A stretch of 64,000 nucleotides of DNA from Pantoea nemavictus (GTDB taxonomy: Bacteria; Pseudomonadota; Gammaproteobacteria; Enterobacterales; Enterobacteriaceae), in assembly GCF_037479095.1 (NCBI RefSeq), contig NZ_JBBGZW010000001.1:3720001-3784000 (forward strand). The letters are read 5' to 3'. Positions 1 to 9,547 of the stretch are shown here, piece by piece (position 1 is the stretch's first letter; every line of letters begins with the position of its first letter). Under the pieces are notes generated by a model. The model did not search any database. It was not told where the DNA came from and saw nothing but the letters and a program-made list of their open reading frames with translations. A program made the position numbers and the translations under genes.

Positions 1-1115
1 GCTTGTTCAATCCCTTTTCGTTTCGCACATTGCGCGCGCTAGGGTATCTCACCGATTTCTCACGTCTTAATCGACGCATGCACAATAAAAGTCTGACGGT
101 CGATGGCGCGGCCACGCTGGTGGGCGGACGCAATATCGGCGATGAATATTTCGGCACGGGCGATGAGCCGCTGTTTACCGATCTTGATGTGCTGGCGATC
201 GGTCCGGTGGTGGACGAGGTGACGCAGGATTTCGAGCGCTACTGGCGCAGTAAAGCGGTATCAACGCTGCGTAAGGTGGTTGACGTCAGCGGCGAGGCGC
301 ATCAGGCGGTGCGCTTGCCGGTGGAGTGGCAGCAGAGTGAAGCGGTGGAACGCTATCTGGCGCGGCTGGAGCACTCCTCATTCATCAACCAGATGGAGCA
401 GGGCGAGCTGGAGATGACGTGGGCGGAGTCGCGCTTACTGAGCGATGACCCGCGCAAAGGCCTCGGCAAGGCGAAGCGGCGTAATTTGTTGCCGCAGCGC
501 ATGCTGGAGGTGATCGGGATGCCGCAGCAGCAGTTCGATATTATCTCCGCCTATTTTGTTCCTACGCGTTCTGGCGTGGCGCAGCTGCTGGCGCTGAAGC
601 GGCGCGGGGTTAAAATCGCCATACTCACCAACTCGCTGGCGGCTAATGACGTTACGGTGGTGCACGCCGGTTATGCGCGCTGGCGTAAAAAACTGCTGCG
701 TCATGGCATCGCGCTGTATGAGCTGAAGCCACAGGATAATCCGCAAAGCGCGCCGCACGACCGCGGTTTAACCGGTAACTCAGGCTCCAGTTTGCATGCC
801 AAAACCTTTACCGTGGACAACCGTAAAGTGTTTATCGGCTCGTTTAATTTCGATCCGCGCTCGGCGATGTTGAATACCGAAATGGGTTTGGTGATTGAGA
901 GCGAAGCGTTGGCACAGCAAACCCACCAACGTTTTATTGCCGGCATGCGCGATCGCGCCTGGACACTGCGTCTCGATAAGTGGGGGCGCGTCAACTGGGT
1001 AGAGTATGCTCATGAGCAGGGCGAAGTGGTGCACAAGCATGAACCGCAGTGCACGCTGCTGCAGCGCTTGCTGGTGCGCCTGGTGTGGCGTCTGCCGGTG
1101 GAGTGGTTGCTCTAA
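1..1115 (+). CDS. clsC: Cardiolipin synthase C, C-terminal part (5' end outside window)
   Basis: This is a phospholipase D superfamily enzyme. In E. coli ClsC makes cardiolipin in the inner membrane, using phosphatidylethanolamine as the phosphatidyl donor to phosphatidylglycerol. About 370 residues are visible. Two HKD catalytic motifs are seen: HNKSLTVD at codons 27-34 and HAKTFTVD at codons 265-272 of the visible frame, followed by GSFNFDPRS. The reading frame is open to the left edge, so the TTG at position 3 is not the start and roughly 100 N-terminal residues are missing compared with E. coli (about 473). The gene converges on opgC across a shared bidirectional terminator. Identity is secure from motifs and from synteny with opgC; the symbol follows E. 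coli clsC (ymdC). Confidence 0.93.
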   Translation, partial: LFNPFSFRTLRALGYLTDFSRLNRRMHNKSLTVDGAATLVGGRNIGDEYFGTGDEPLFTDLDVLAIGPVVDEVTQDFERYWRSKAVSTLRKVVDVSGEAHQAVRLPVEWQQSEAVERYLARLEHSSFINQMEQGELEMTWAESRLLSDDPRKGLGKAKRRNLLPQRMLEVIGMPQQQFDIISAYFVPTRSGVAQLLALKRRGVKIAILTNSLAANDVTVVHAGYARWRKKLLRHGIALYELKPQDNPQSAPHDRGLTGNSGSSLHAKTFTVDNRKVFIGSFNFDPRSAMLNTEMGLVIESEALAQQTHQRFIAGMRDRAWTLRLDKWGRVNWVEYAHEQGEVVHKHEPQCTLLQRLLVRLVWRLPVEWLL

Positions 1116-1147
1116 AACAACGGGCCAGCTTAGCTGGCCCGTTGTTT
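1115..1147. terminator. Bidirectional terminator between clsC and opgC
   Basis: A perfect inverted repeat has arms AACAACGGGCCAGC (1116-1129) and GCTGGCCCGTTGTT (1133-1146) with a TTA loop. It begins at the clsC stop codon and touches the opgC stop codon, so it would serve both convergent genes. The central 18 nt recur as a hairpin between flgG and flgH. Confidence 0.8.
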
Positions 1148-2270
1148 ATTTGCGCTGTGGCTTCCCGGAGAACAGGAAACGCAGCAGTGGAATGCGCAGA
1201 TGAATTTCGTACAGCGTAAAGGCCACGCCAAACACCATCAATAAACCGAGGAAGAAGCCGAGCGTGTTATTACCAATGTGCGGCGTAATGTAGATGCCAT
1301 ACAAAATGGTCAGCGGATGGTGCACCAGATAGATAAACAGCGAGGCATTAACCAGATACATGATGCGCGGTGAATGGCTGTTCAGCAGCTTGTGACCGAA
1401 GCTAAAGCAGACGTTGAGCATGCACAAACCCATGAGCGTGGTGATGATCATATCAATCTCATACAGCCAACCTTCGCCACTGCTGTAACGCTGATTCAGA
1501 CTGTAGGCGATAAACACGGCAATGGCGCCAAAGCACATCACCGGATTAAAGCGCACAAACAGCGCTTTCAACTCCTGATGCTTCCAGCTCAACGCGCCCA
1601 ACATAAAGAACGGCAGGAACGTCAACATTTGCATCACGGCAATGCTGAACAGGCCATCGGCAAAAACCGCCGGGACGAAATAAAACAGCACGCGGCGGAA
1701 CGCACACCATATCAAGGCATAAATCAGCAGCGCCAGCGTCAGTTTCCCCCAGCCGATTTGCTGATAATTGATAACGCGCTGCTGTTTGTTCAGCCAGCGA
1801 AACGTCAACATGCCGAGCGTGGTGAGAATGACCAGGACCAGTAAAAACCATAGATGCGAAATCAGCTCCCACATCAGCGTATTGTACTTGTCGTACAGCG
1901 AGAAACTGTTCCAGTCGCCGATTTTATCGGTGAGATTTTTGGTGATGAAAAACTGCGGCAACGTAATCAGCGGAACGGCTGTCAACATGGGAATGCCGAC
2001 GCGCTCCAGACGCACTTTCAGCCAGCGCTGGGGCTGATAGCGTAAGTAGAGCATGTAGGAAAAATAGCCAGAAATAACAAAGAATACCTGCATGCGGAAG
2101 GCATGAATAAAGTCATTAAGTACCGTCAACCACATCGAGGCGTCATGGCTATTCACCGCCCACTTTTGCGTGGAGTAAATCAGTGAGACGTGAAAAGGCA
2201 CGCCTAATAACATTAAATACGCTCGAATCGAATCGAGGAAATATTCACGTTCGGGTTTAGCTGAACTCAT
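1146..2270 (-). CDS. opgC: Glucans biosynthesis protein C (OPG succinyltransferase)
   Basis: OpgC is an inner-membrane protein that transfers succinyl groups onto osmoregulated periplasmic glucans. The 374-residue product has the acyltransferase-3 pattern: a short N-terminal segment reaching an early conserved His (FHVSLIY, about residues 27-33), then roughly ten hydrophobic helices. The E. coli protein is 385 residues. The gene diverges from opgGH with a 248-bp shared upstream region, the same layout as E. coli. The start ATG at 2270 lies a little downstream of GAAGAT on the coding strand, a weak Shine-Dalgarno. No truncation or odd codon use is seen. Confidence 0.92.
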   Translation of the reverse strand: MSSAKPEREYFLDSIRAYLMLLGVPFHVSLIYSTQKWAVNSHDASMWLTVLNDFIHAFRMQVFFVISGYFSYMLYLRYQPQRWLKVRLERVGIPMLTAVPLITLPQFFITKNLTDKIGDWNSFSLYDKYNTLMWELISHLWFLLVLVILTTLGMLTFRWLNKQQRVINYQQIGWGKLTLALLIYALIWCAFRRVLFYFVPAVFADGLFSIAVMQMLTFLPFFMLGALSWKHQELKALFVRFNPVMCFGAIAVFIAYSLNQRYSSGEGWLYEIDMIITTLMGLCMLNVCFSFGHKLLNSHSPRIMYLVNASLFIYLVHHPLTILYGIYITPHIGNNTLGFFLGLLMVFGVAFTLYEIHLRIPLLRFLFSGKPQRK

Positions 2271-2518
2271 AATCTTCCAATAGTCAGTTTACTTGCCGGT
2301 TTCGCCCTGAAACCAGATTATGCCGAAGGAAAATTCTACCGGCTGTAAACAGGGTATACTATCAGGTGAATCTGTATGTGATTTTGCAGGGTTTAATTAT
2401 CCGAAAAGCACACTTTCAGCTTACAAATCAGCGGAACAATCTATTACATACGCTGTCGGAAAACCGAATAATCCTTTAAGATAATCGGGTTTGATCTAAG
2501 CACACGAAAGGGGGGGAT
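2271..2518. promoter_or_regulatory. Divergent opgC/opgGH intergenic regulatory region
   Basis: These 248 bp between divergent genes must carry both promoters. A TATACT hexamer (about 2356-2361) is a plausible -10 for opgG, without a convincing -35. In E. coli mdoGH expression responds to osmolarity, but no defined operator can be read here. Confidence 0.4.
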
Positions 2519-4084
2519 GTGCTGAATAATGTGAATAATAAAGTGGGACTGGTAAAGATGCGCTGGGTAGGCGCGGCAGTTCTGCTGGCTTTGTATGCCA
2601 ACAATAGTTGGGCGTTTAACATCGATGATGTAGCAAAACAAGCCAAGGCGTTGGCAGGGAAAAGTTTCGAAGCGCCAAAGAGCAATTTACCCTCTCAGTT
2701 TCGTGAAATGAAGTTTGCTGACTATCAGCAGATCCAGTTTAACCACGACAAAGCTTATTGGGGCAAACTGCGTACGCCGTTTAAGCTTGAGTTCTACCAT
2801 CAGGGTATGTATTTCGATACGCCGGTGAAAATTAACGAAGTCACGGCGTCTTCAGTACGTGAAATTAAATATGACCCTGACTATTTCAATTTTGGCAACG
2901 TTAAGCACGATGCTGATTCAGTCAAAAACCTCGGCTTTGCTGGGTTTAAGGTGTTGTATCCTTTAAATAAAAAGGGCAAAGACGACGAGATCACCAGCTT
3001 CCTCGGTGCCAGCTATTTCCGTGTAATTGGCGAAGGCCAGGTTTACGGACTTTCGGCGCGCGGTCTGGCGATTGATACTGCATTACCGTCAGGTGAAGAG
3101 TTCCCGCGCTTTAAAGAGTTTTGGATTGAACGTCCAAAACCGCAGGACAAACAGCTGGTGATTTATGCGCTGCTGGATTCGCCACGCGCGTCCGGTGCGT
3201 ATCGCTTCACCATTCGTCCGGGCAAAGAATCAACGGTTGATGTGCAGTCCAAAGTTTATCTGCGTGATAACGTTGGCAAATTGGGCGTTGCGCCGTTAAC
3301 CAGCATGTTCCTGTTTGGAGCTAACCAGCCTTCGCCGGTAACTAACTTCCGTTCAGAGCTGCACGATTCAAACGGTCTTTCGATCCACGCCGGTAACGGT
3401 GAGTGGATTTGGCGTCCGCTGAATAACCCGAAACATCTGGCGGTAAGCACCTTTACCGTTGAGAACCCGAAAGGGTTTGGTCTGCTGCAGCGCACGCGTG
3501 ATTTCAGCCGTTTCCAGGATCTCGACGATCGCTACGATCTGCGCCCAAGTGGCTGGGTTGAGCCGCAGGGTGACTGGGGCAAAGGCCGCGTTGAGCTGGT
3601 AGAGATTCCGACTGCCGATGAAACCAACGATAATATCGTCGCGTTCTGGACGCCGGAAAAACTGCCAGAGCCAGGCAAAGAGATGAACTTCCAGTATCGC
3701 CTGCACTTCACACGTGATGAAAATCAGCTGCATTCAGATGACATCGCCTGGGTGAAAGATACGCTGCGTTCAGCGGGTGATGTGAAACAGTCGAACCTGG
3801 TGCGTCAGCCGGATGGTTCTATCGCCTTCACCGTGGATTTTGTCGGCAAAGCGATGAGCAAGCTGCCGGAAGATACGCAAGTGGCGCCGCAGGTTAGCGT
3901 GGGTGACAACGCTGACGTGGTTGAGCAGAGTGTACGCTACAACCCGGTAACCAAAGGCTGGCGTTTAGTGTTGCGTCTGCGTGTGAAAGATAACAAGCAG
4001 CCGACCGAAATGCGTGCGGCGCTGGTAAGCGGCGACAAGACATTGACGGAAACCTGGAGCTATCAGCTACCTGCCAATGAATAA
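2519..4084 (+). CDS. opgG: Glucans biosynthesis protein G, periplasmic
   Basis: OpgG is a periplasmic protein needed for making the backbone and branches of osmoregulated periplasmic glucans. A signal peptide is visible (hydrophobic core [17 protein letters not shown], cleavage after SWA), then a mature protein closely matching E. coli OpgG, including [11 protein letters not shown] and [15 protein letters not shown]. The GTG at 2519 is taken as start because a G-rich Shine-Dalgarno (AAAGGGGGG, 2508-2516) precedes it. The ATG at 2558 would align with the E. coli start but has only a weak ribosome site, so the N-terminus is uncertain by 13 residues. The 3' end overlaps opgH by 8 nt, implying translational coupling. 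Confidence 0.95.
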   Translation: MLNNVNNKVGLVKMRWVGAAVLLALYANNSWAFNIDDVAKQAKALAGKSFEAPKSNLPSQFREMKFADYQQIQFNHDKAYWGKLRTPFKLEFYHQGMYFDTPVKINEVTASSVREIKYDPDYFNFGNVKHDADSVKNLGFAGFKVLYPLNKKGKDDEITSFLGASYFRVIGEGQVYGLSARGLAIDTALPSGEEFPRFKEFWIERPKPQDKQLVIYALLDSPRASGAYRFTIRPGKESTVDVQSKVYLRDNVGKLGVAPLTSMFLFGANQPSPVTNFRSELHDSNGLSIHAGNGEWIWRPLNNPKHLAVSTFTVENPKGFGLLQRTRDFSRFQDLDDRYDLRPSGWVEPQGDWGKGRVELVEIPTADETNDNIVAFWTPEKLPEPGKEMNFQYRLHFTRDENQLHSDDIAWVKDTLRSAGDVKQSNLVRQPDGSIAFTVDFVGKAMSKLPEDTQVAPQVSVGDNADVVEQSVRYNPVTKGWRLVLRLRVKDNKQPTEMRAALVSGDKTLTETWSYQLPANE

Positions 4085-6626
4085 ATCGATATTTTTACCT
4101 CAATCTTACGTGGAGGCTCTGCCGCTTGATGCGGCAGGGCGCGCCCGTCTGAGCGATTCGCTACAGAATGCGCAGGCGTTCCACGCTATTCATACGTCGC
4201 TGGGGCACGATATTGCCGCCAGCGAGCGCCCGGATGATGCGCCGCTGAAATCGGTGTCATCCCGTGTGCAAATGGCCTGGCCAGACTCATTGGCGGATGG
4301 TCAGCAGCTGAGCAAGGATTATCTCGACCGCACCACGCTGAAGGCGATGCCGAAGGTGAAGCGTTCGCTGATGTTCCCGGAGATCTGGCGCACCAACCCC
4401 ATTGCGCGCGCCTGGGATTCTGTCCGTGGTAAGAAATCCACGCCGCGCTATGCCTCGGTGGAAGAGCAAAAAACCGAGGACAAGTGGCGACACGTGGGTT
4501 CAATGCGTCGTTACGTGTTGCTGATTCTCACGATTCTGCAAACCGTGGTGGCCACCTGGTACATGAAAACCATTCTGCCGTATCAGGGCTGGACGCTGAT
4601 CGATCCGATCGAGATGTTTAACCAGAACTGGTTGCAGTCGGTTGAATTGATTCTGCCTTATATCTTGCAGACCGGGATTCTGTTCCTGTTTGCCATTCTG
4701 TTCTGTTGGGTTTCAGCCGGTTTCTGGACCGCGCTGATGGGCTTCCTACAGCTGCTGATTGGCCGCGATAAGTACAGTATTTCGTACTCGACCACCGGTG
4801 ATGAACCGCTGAATCCGGAACATCGTACTGCGTTAATCATGCCGATCTGTAATGAAGACGTTGAGCGCGTGTTCGCGGGCCTGCGTGCGACCTGGGAATC
4901 GGTTAAACGTACGGGTAATGCCGAGCATTTCGACGTTTACATTCTGAGTGACAGCTACGATGCGGACATCGCTATCGCCGAGCAGAAAGCCTGGATGGAG
5001 CTGGTACGCGATGTCGGTGGTGCGGGCAAGATTTTCTATCGTCGTCGTCGTCGTCGTGTAAAGCGTAAAAGCGGCAACATCGATGACTTCTGCCGTCGCT
5101 GGGGTGTCAACTACAGCTATATGGTGGTGCTGGACGCCGACAGCGTGATGAGCGGTGAGTGTCTTACCGGTCTGGTGCGCATGATGGATGCTAACCCGAA
5201 CGCCGGTATTATCCAGTCTTCGCCAAAAGCGTCTGGCATGGATACGCTGTATGCGCGTTGTCAGCAGTTTGCCACGCGTGTTTACGGTCCGCTGTTTACC
5301 GCCGGTCTGCACTTCTGGCAGTTGGGTGAATCGCACTATTGGGGCCATAACGCCATCATTCGTGTGAAACCGTTCATTGAACATTGTGCGCTGGCTCCGC
5401 TGCCGGGAGAAGGTTCCTTCGCCGGTTCGATCCTGTCGCATGACTTCGTTGAAGCGGCGCTGATGCGTCGTGCGGGTTGGGGCGTATGGATTGCCTACGA
5501 TCTGCCGGGTTCTTATGAAGAGCTGCCACCGAACCTGCTGGATGAACTGAAGCGTGACCGTCGCTGGTGCCACGGTAACCTGATGAACTTCCGCCTGTTC
5601 CTGGTAAAAGGTATGCACCCGGTTCACCGTGCGGTGTTCCTGACGGGCGTGATGTCGTATCTCTCTGCGCCGTTGTGGTTTATGTTCCTTGCGCTCTCCA
5701 CTGCCTTGCAGGTGGTGCACACGCTGATGGAACCGACCTACTTCCTGCAGCCGCGCCAGCTGTTCCCGGTGTGGCCGCAGTGGCGTCCTGATCTGGCGAT
5801 TGCGCTGTTCTCGACCACGCTGGTGCTGCTGTTCCTGCCGAAACTGTTGAGCGTGGTGTTGATTTGGTTCAAGGGAGCGAAGCCTTACGGTGGCGCCATC
5901 CGCTTGTTCTGCTCGCTGATTCTGGAGATGCTGTTCTCGGTGCTGTTAGCACCGGTGCGCATGCTGTTCCACACCGTCTTCGTGGTCAGCGCGTTCCTTG
6001 GCTGGGAAGTGGTATGGAATTCACCGCAGCGTGACGATGATGCGACGCCGTGGAGCGAAGCCTTCCGTCGTCACGGTTCACAGATGCTGTTGGGTATCGT
6101 GTGGGCGGGCGGCATGGGCTTGCTGGATCTGAACTTCCTGTGGTGGCTGTCGCCGATTGTCTTCTCGCTGATCCTGTCGCCATTTGTGTCGGTGATGTCG
6201 AGTCGTGCGACGGTAGGGCAGAAGAGCAAGAATGCTAAGCTGTTCCTGATTCCGGAAGAGTACGAGCCGCCAAAAGAGCTGGTCGATACCGATCACTATC
6301 TGCAGATCAACCGTCAACGTGCGCTGAAAAATGGCTTTATGCACGCGCTGTTTAACCCTGCGTTTAACGCGCTGGCGACGGCGATGGCCACATCGCGTCA
6401 CAAACAGAGTGATTTGCTGGACCATGCGCGCGATCGTCGCGTTGATCAGGCACTGAGTGATGCGCCAGAGAAACTTAACCGCGAGCAGCGTTTGCAGCTG
6501 ATTAGCGATCCGGTGGTGCTGGCACGTGTTCACTCACGCTTGTGGGAAAGTGCTGACAAATATCATCAGTGGGTGGAAAGCTATCAAAAGCTGAAGCTCA
6601 ACCCTGAGGCGCTGCCACAGCGTTAA
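4077..6626 (+). CDS. opgH: Glucans biosynthesis glucosyltransferase H
   Basis: OpgH is the inner-membrane GT2 glucosyltransferase that polymerises UDP-glucose into the beta-1,2-glucan backbone. In E. coli it also couples nutrient status to FtsZ. The product has 849 residues (E. coli 847). It has an N-terminal cytoplasmic region, membrane helices near residues 140-220, a cytosolic GT2 domain with the DAD metal motif at about 352-354 and an R-x-x-RW-type motif (RDRRW, about 492-496), then several C-terminal helices and a charged tail. A run of six arginines before VKRK (about residue 325) is also found in the E. coli protein. It starts inside the opgG stop (ATGAATAA) and is followed by a strong terminator. 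Confidence 0.97.
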   Translation: MNKSIFLPQSYVEALPLDAAGRARLSDSLQNAQAFHAIHTSLGHDIAASERPDDAPLKSVSSRVQMAWPDSLADGQQLSKDYLDRTTLKAMPKVKRSLMFPEIWRTNPIARAWDSVRGKKSTPRYASVEEQKTEDKWRHVGSMRRYVLLILTILQTVVATWYMKTILPYQGWTLIDPIEMFNQNWLQSVELILPYILQTGILFLFAILFCWVSAGFWTALMGFLQLLIGRDKYSISYSTTGDEPLNPEHRTALIMPICNEDVERVFAGLRATWESVKRTGNAEHFDVYILSDSYDADIAIAEQKAWMELVRDVGGAGKIFYRRRRRRVKRKSGNIDDFCRRWGVNYSYMVVLDADSVMSGECLTGLVRMMDANPNAGIIQSSPKASGMDTLYARCQQFATRVYGPLFTAGLHFWQLGESHYWGHNAIIRVKPFIEHCALAPLPGEGSFAGSILSHDFVEAALMRRAGWGVWIAYDLPGSYEELPPNLLDELKRDRRWCHGNLMNFRLFLVKGMHPVHRAVFLTGVMSYLSAPLWFMFLALSTALQVVHTLMEPTYFLQPRQLFPVWPQWRPDLAIALFSTTLVLLFLPKLLSVVLIWFKGAKPYGGAIRLFCSLILEMLFSVLLAPVRMLFHTVFVVSAFLGWEVVWNSPQRDDDATPWSEAFRRHGSQMLLGIVWAGGMGLLDLNFLWWLSPIVFSLILSPFVSVMSSRATVGQKSKNAKLFLIPEEYEPPKELVDTDHYLQINRQRALKNGFMHALFNPAFNALATAMATSRHKQSDLLDHARDRRVDQALSDAPEKLNREQRLQLISDPVVLARVHSRLWESADKYHQWVESYQKLKLNPEALPQR

Positions 6627-6638
6627 GGTTAATAAAGT

Positions 6639-6667
6639 AAAAAGCGGCAGAGATGCCGCTTTTTTTA
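6639..6667 (+). terminator. Rho-independent terminator of opgGH
   Basis: Stem AAAAAGCGGCA - GAGA - TGCCGCTTTTTTT, just 13 nt after the opgH stop codon; a GC-rich stem with a long T tract on the plus strand. Confidence 0.88.
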
Positions 6668-6769
6668 TGCCGTTAATCTGCAGGGAATAACGCAACCTTT
6701 ACACCTGAAGAAGTAGTCACTCCTCGTAGAGAGGGTTAAACTGGCGCCAGTTCATTGTGAGTAAACGTT

Positions 6770-7009
6770 GTGAATGCTTTCCTGAAAATAACTGCGCTTA
6801 GCGCCACCATTCTGTTGCTTACCGGCTGTGGCAGTATTATTAGCCGCACCTTTCCCGGACAGGGGCATGGCAACCAATATTATCCTGGCGTGCAGTGGGA
6901 CGTTCGTGACGGGCCGTGGCGTGTGCTGACCATTCTCGATTTACCGCTATCGCTGGTCATGGACACGCTATTATTGCCGGTTGATGCCAATCACGGCCCG
7001 TACGAATAA
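6770..7009 (+). CDS. yceK: YceK family lipoprotein
   Basis: This is a small predicted lipoprotein of the DUF1375 family and its function is unknown. Its 79 residues begin with a lipoprotein signal ending LLLTGC (Cys20 as lipidation site), then SIISRTFPGQGHGNQYYPGV, nearly identical to E. coli YceK, and end in NHGPYE. The GTG at 6770 is used because no other start keeps the signal peptide; the ribosome site is weak. It is convergent with the msyB remnant, whose end lies 3 nt away. Confidence 0.88.
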   Translation: MNAFLKITALSATILLLTGCGSIISRTFPGQGHGNQYYPGVQWDVRDGPWRVLTILDLPLSLVMDTLLLPVDANHGPYE

Positions 7010-7012
7010 CGC

Positions 7013-7423
7013 TTAAGGCAAGTTGTCAGAAGGGCTGTTGTCGTCTTCCCACTCCTGCGCCGCCGCTTCACCTTCTTCAAGGTCGCGCGGTGGCTCTAAC
7101 TGAAATTCGCCCTCATCCCATTCGTGCAGGGTATTTTCAGCTTGCCACTCCTGACGTAACTCGACTTCATCGAAATCACCGTCGAATATCGCCTGTGCGG
7201 CTTCACCGCTGGAGATGGGTAGGCATTCGCCCAGGCCATCCTATTCAGCGAAAAATTCGGCCTGCCACATAATGTCGCCGTCCTGCATCACGTACTTTTG
7301 CAGGGCGAACTGGCTGACATTGGCATCTTCTTGTGCAATTTCGGGTTGGCTGGCGAGAAACTCCTCGCGTGCCGCTTCAATGGCTTCTTCCAGGGTGCTA
7401 AACAGGCTCATCATCAACTCCAT
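7013..7423 (-). pseudogene. msyB: msyB interrupted by an in-frame amber codon
   Basis: MsyB is a small acidic protein identified in E. coli as a multicopy suppressor of secY and secA defects. Reading from ATG 7423, or more likely ATG 7411 which has GGAG 6 nt upstream, gives STLEEAIEAAREEFL and DGDIMWQAEFFAE, matching E. coli MsyB. A TAG then occurs at 7243-7241 (codon 61). The same frame continues for 75 more codons to TAA at 7015-7013. This part still matches the MsyB C-terminus (GECLPISSGEAAQ, LRQEWQAENTLHEWDEGEFQ) and aligns with no indel. One substitution, most simply GAG to TAG at an acidic position, explains it. Either the gene makes a truncated 56-60 residue protein, or amber read-through or a sequencing error restores the full product. 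Confidence 0.85.
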
Positions 7424-7530
7424 GTCTGTAAAAAAGGGATTTCACAGAAGGATAGACGAAAAAACAGCAAGTGAAGGGAAGAGAGTGAATATCGGTTGGG
7501 CGGTTGAGTGAAATTCAACCGCCCAACCCT

Positions 7531-7797
7531 TCAGGCTAATTTCTGGGGAAAGTGTAATACCGGGCGTACTGACTCATGAATAATGGGAGCAGAGTAACGA
7601 ATGCAACATTTAATACAGGGCTTAACTTTTTTGAAATTAATACGAGCGGTTGTAAGTGCCTGATTTAAATTATACAGAGTGCCGATAAAAACCATATCCT
7701 CCTTCACAGGTAAACGTTTGCACTCTTTCCGATGCAGCAGATGATAACCTTCTTGATCGGTACTGACCGTCACGTAGTAGTAGATGCCTTTATTCAT
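7531..7797 (-). CDS. Small hypothetical protein with Cys/His pattern
   Basis: I do not recognise this family. The 88-residue product starts MNKGIYYYVTVSTD and contains HLLHRKECKRLP near residues 19-30 and VKPCIKCC near residues 58-65. These give a His/Cys-x-n-Cys-x2-Cys-Cys arrangement that could bind a metal, loosely like Ada-type or rubredoxin-like small zinc folds; this is inference only. It has no signal peptide or membrane helix. Its Shine-Dalgarno (AGGAT, about 10 nt upstream) is at suboptimal spacing. It lies where E. coli has mdtG, beside an AT-rich gene-free stretch, so it may be a lineage-specific acquisition. The frame is intact and the codon usage is AT-richer than its neighbours. 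Confidence 0.6.
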   Translation of the reverse strand: MNKGIYYYVTVSTDQEGYHLLHRKECKRLPVKEDMVFIGTLYNLNQALTTARINFKKVKPCIKCCIRYSAPIIHESVRPVLHFPQKLA

Positions 7798-8356
7798 ATA
7801 ATATGTATCCTGAGATATATTTGCTGTGTGAAATCTTTTTATATTTTTTTAAATTTGAACTTATTATGCTAACTGTCATCATCGAAATTAACTGCATTCG
7901 ATTTTGGCGACAAATTCCATAATGATATAAGAAGGCTGATTATTTTGCCTGGATGGAATATGGCGTTTTTTGTTCAGACAATGCCTTGTTTATTAAGTTA
8001 ATTTTACTGCATTGATAAGTGAAGTCGAAGGGTTTAGCAATATTAAATAGGAATAGCCCTGGAAATGATCGGGATCAGGTCCGTAGCGGCACAATTTGGT
8101 GAGTAAATATTAATGAGGCGCAAATCAATAATCAGCTCGAAGCGCAGATTTTCGCGCTGGTTAACTCACTTAATCCTCACTTTTAGCAAGCTTGTCGCAG
8201 GATATCCGCATGCTGTCTGACTTTATCTGGCGCTAAGTTAACTATCAGCCTAAGTTCAGGCTGGTCCGACTCGCTTATTAATAACCGGCGAAAATCGCGG
8301 GATAAGGCAAATTAGAATGGAGATGTGTGGGGCACCAACAGTACCCCGAAAAGATT
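7798..8356. other. Gene-free AT-rich stretch
   Basis: No supported coding region is seen in these 559 bases. The left half (7800-8040) is strongly AT-rich. The right half has short hairpins (AGCGC...GCGCT near 8139-8157; CAGCCT-N6-AGGCTG at 8246-8263) and a partial copy of the GTAGCGGC-CAATTT repeat near 8092. E. coli has mdtG here, and I see no recognisable remnant of it. Confidence 0.6.
8092..8107 (+). repeat. Degenerate GTAGCGGC repeat
   Basis: GTAGCGGCACAATTT matches the left arm of the inverted repeat at 61929-61952 (GTAGCGGCGCAATTT) with one mismatch. No matching right arm is clear, so this looks like an eroded copy. Confidence 0.45.
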
Positions 8357-9280
8357 TTAATAAACGGAAGGTTGTCCTTCAGGACGGGTTTTAAAGCGGC
8401 GGTGCAGCCACATATATTGCTCTGGAGCCAACAGGACCGTTTCTTCAACCACTTTATTCATCACTACCGCGGTATCAAGCTCAGTTTCAAGTGTGAACTT
8501 ATCGCGGATATCCGGCATCATTTTAAGTTCATAGCCGCGCGCATTCGGCAGGCGTCGTGCAAGGAACGGCACTACGCTCGGATTGGCGAGACGGATCAGC
8601 ATATGTGTCCCAGTGGTGGTCGCCGCATCCGGCACCGCAAAGAAAGGGGCAAACACACTACTGCGCGGGCCGTAATCATGATCCGGTGCATACCAGATAA
8701 TGTCGTTGTTCTTCATCGCGCGAATCATGCCTTTGAGATCTTTACGGTCGAGCATGCTTTTGTTGGAGCGCATGCGGCCCCAGGTTTGCAGCCAATCGAT
8801 CAGCTTGTTGTCGTTGGGGCGATACACGCCAATGCCTGGATTGTGCATGCCAAACACGCGGGCACCCAGTTCCAACGTCAGGAAGTGCATACCAATTAAT
8901 AAGATGCCACGCTTCTGTTCCAGCGCATGGGTAACATGCTCAAGTCCGCTGGTGGCCACCCATTTACGAATACGCCAGTCCGGCCAAAACCACGCCATCC
9001 CCGTTTCAATCAGTCCCATACCCACCGATTCAAAATTGTGTTTCACCATCGCTTCACGTTCGTTAGTCGGCATAGTCGGGAAGCACACCTCCAGATTGCG
9101 TTGTGCCACCTCGACGCGCCGCTTCATAAAGCGCATCGCTATGCGCCCCAGTCCGCAGCCAATCGCGTGCAGCACTGGATAAGGTAAGAGCACCAATAAA
9201 TAAAGAAAACCAATGCCGATCCAGGTCGGCCAATAGCGTGGATGAAGCAGTTCGCGGGTGAGTTGGGGAAGTTGAGTCAT
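8357..9280 (-). CDS. lpxL: Lipid A biosynthesis lauroyl acyltransferase
   Basis: LpxL (HtrB) adds the first secondary acyl chain, laurate in E. coli, to Kdo2-lipid IVA at the inner face of the cytoplasmic membrane. The 307-residue product has an N-terminal membrane anchor (about residues 17-35) and the H-x4-E catalytic motif HFLTLE at 132-137, as in E. coli LpxL. It also has [32 protein letters not shown] and the C-terminal [10 protein letters not shown], which favour LpxL over LpxM. The ATG at 9280 is chosen because it aligns with the E. coli start MTNLPKF; an upstream in-frame start at 9340 would add 20 residues without family support. It is divergent from trhO. Confidence 0.95.
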   Translation of the reverse strand: MTQLPQLTRELLHPRYWPTWIGIGFLYLLVLLPYPVLHAIGCGLGRIAMRFMKRRVEVAQRNLEVCFPTMPTNEREAMVKHNFESVGMGLIETGMAWFWPDWRIRKWVATSGLEHVTHALEQKRGILLIGMHFLTLELGARVFGMHNPGIGVYRPNDNKLIDWLQTWGRMRSNKSMLDRKDLKGMIRAMKNNDIIWYAPDHDYGPRSSVFAPFFAVPDAATTTGTHMLIRLANPSVVPFLARRLPNARGYELKMMPDIRDKFTLETELDTAVVMNKVVEETVLLAPEQYMWLHRRFKTRPEGQPSVY

Positions 9281-9547
9281 GAAAATGTCAGTATCCTGCG
9301 TCTTATGCCAGAGAGTCCGGTTTCTGTAATTTTTTAGCATTATGCCATTTTTTCACTCTGGCTGAAATCAAGCATAGACGGTGGACTGTCATCCGGCAGC
9401 AGCTATGCGCACGAAAATGCAATTGTGACGCAGAATTACGCCGGTTATGTCTCGCGTTAGGCTTAACACACCAAAGATTTTGCATCCGGCAGAATTCGGG
9501 TATCATACGCGCGCTTAATTTCTCTGATTGCTAACAGGACGAACACC

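Noticed and set aside
1374..1844. 156-codon plus-strand open frame
   Set aside because: Lies antisense inside opgC, with unnatural His/Gln-rich composition; a shadow frame.
5038..5070. CGT triplet run in opgH as a slippage repeat
   Set aside because: It encodes a poly-arginine stretch also present in E. coli OpgH, so it is conserved protein sequence.
4833..5720. 295-codon minus-strand open frame
   Set aside because: Antisense to the opgH catalytic domain; a shadow of codon bias.
8327..8899. 190-codon plus-strand open frame
   Set aside because: Antisense to the conserved lpxL coding region; no Shine-Dalgarno or family features.
9281..9340. Upstream extension of LpxL by 20 residues
   Set aside because: The LpxL family starts at the equivalent of ATG 9280; the extension has no homology and lies in the promoter region.
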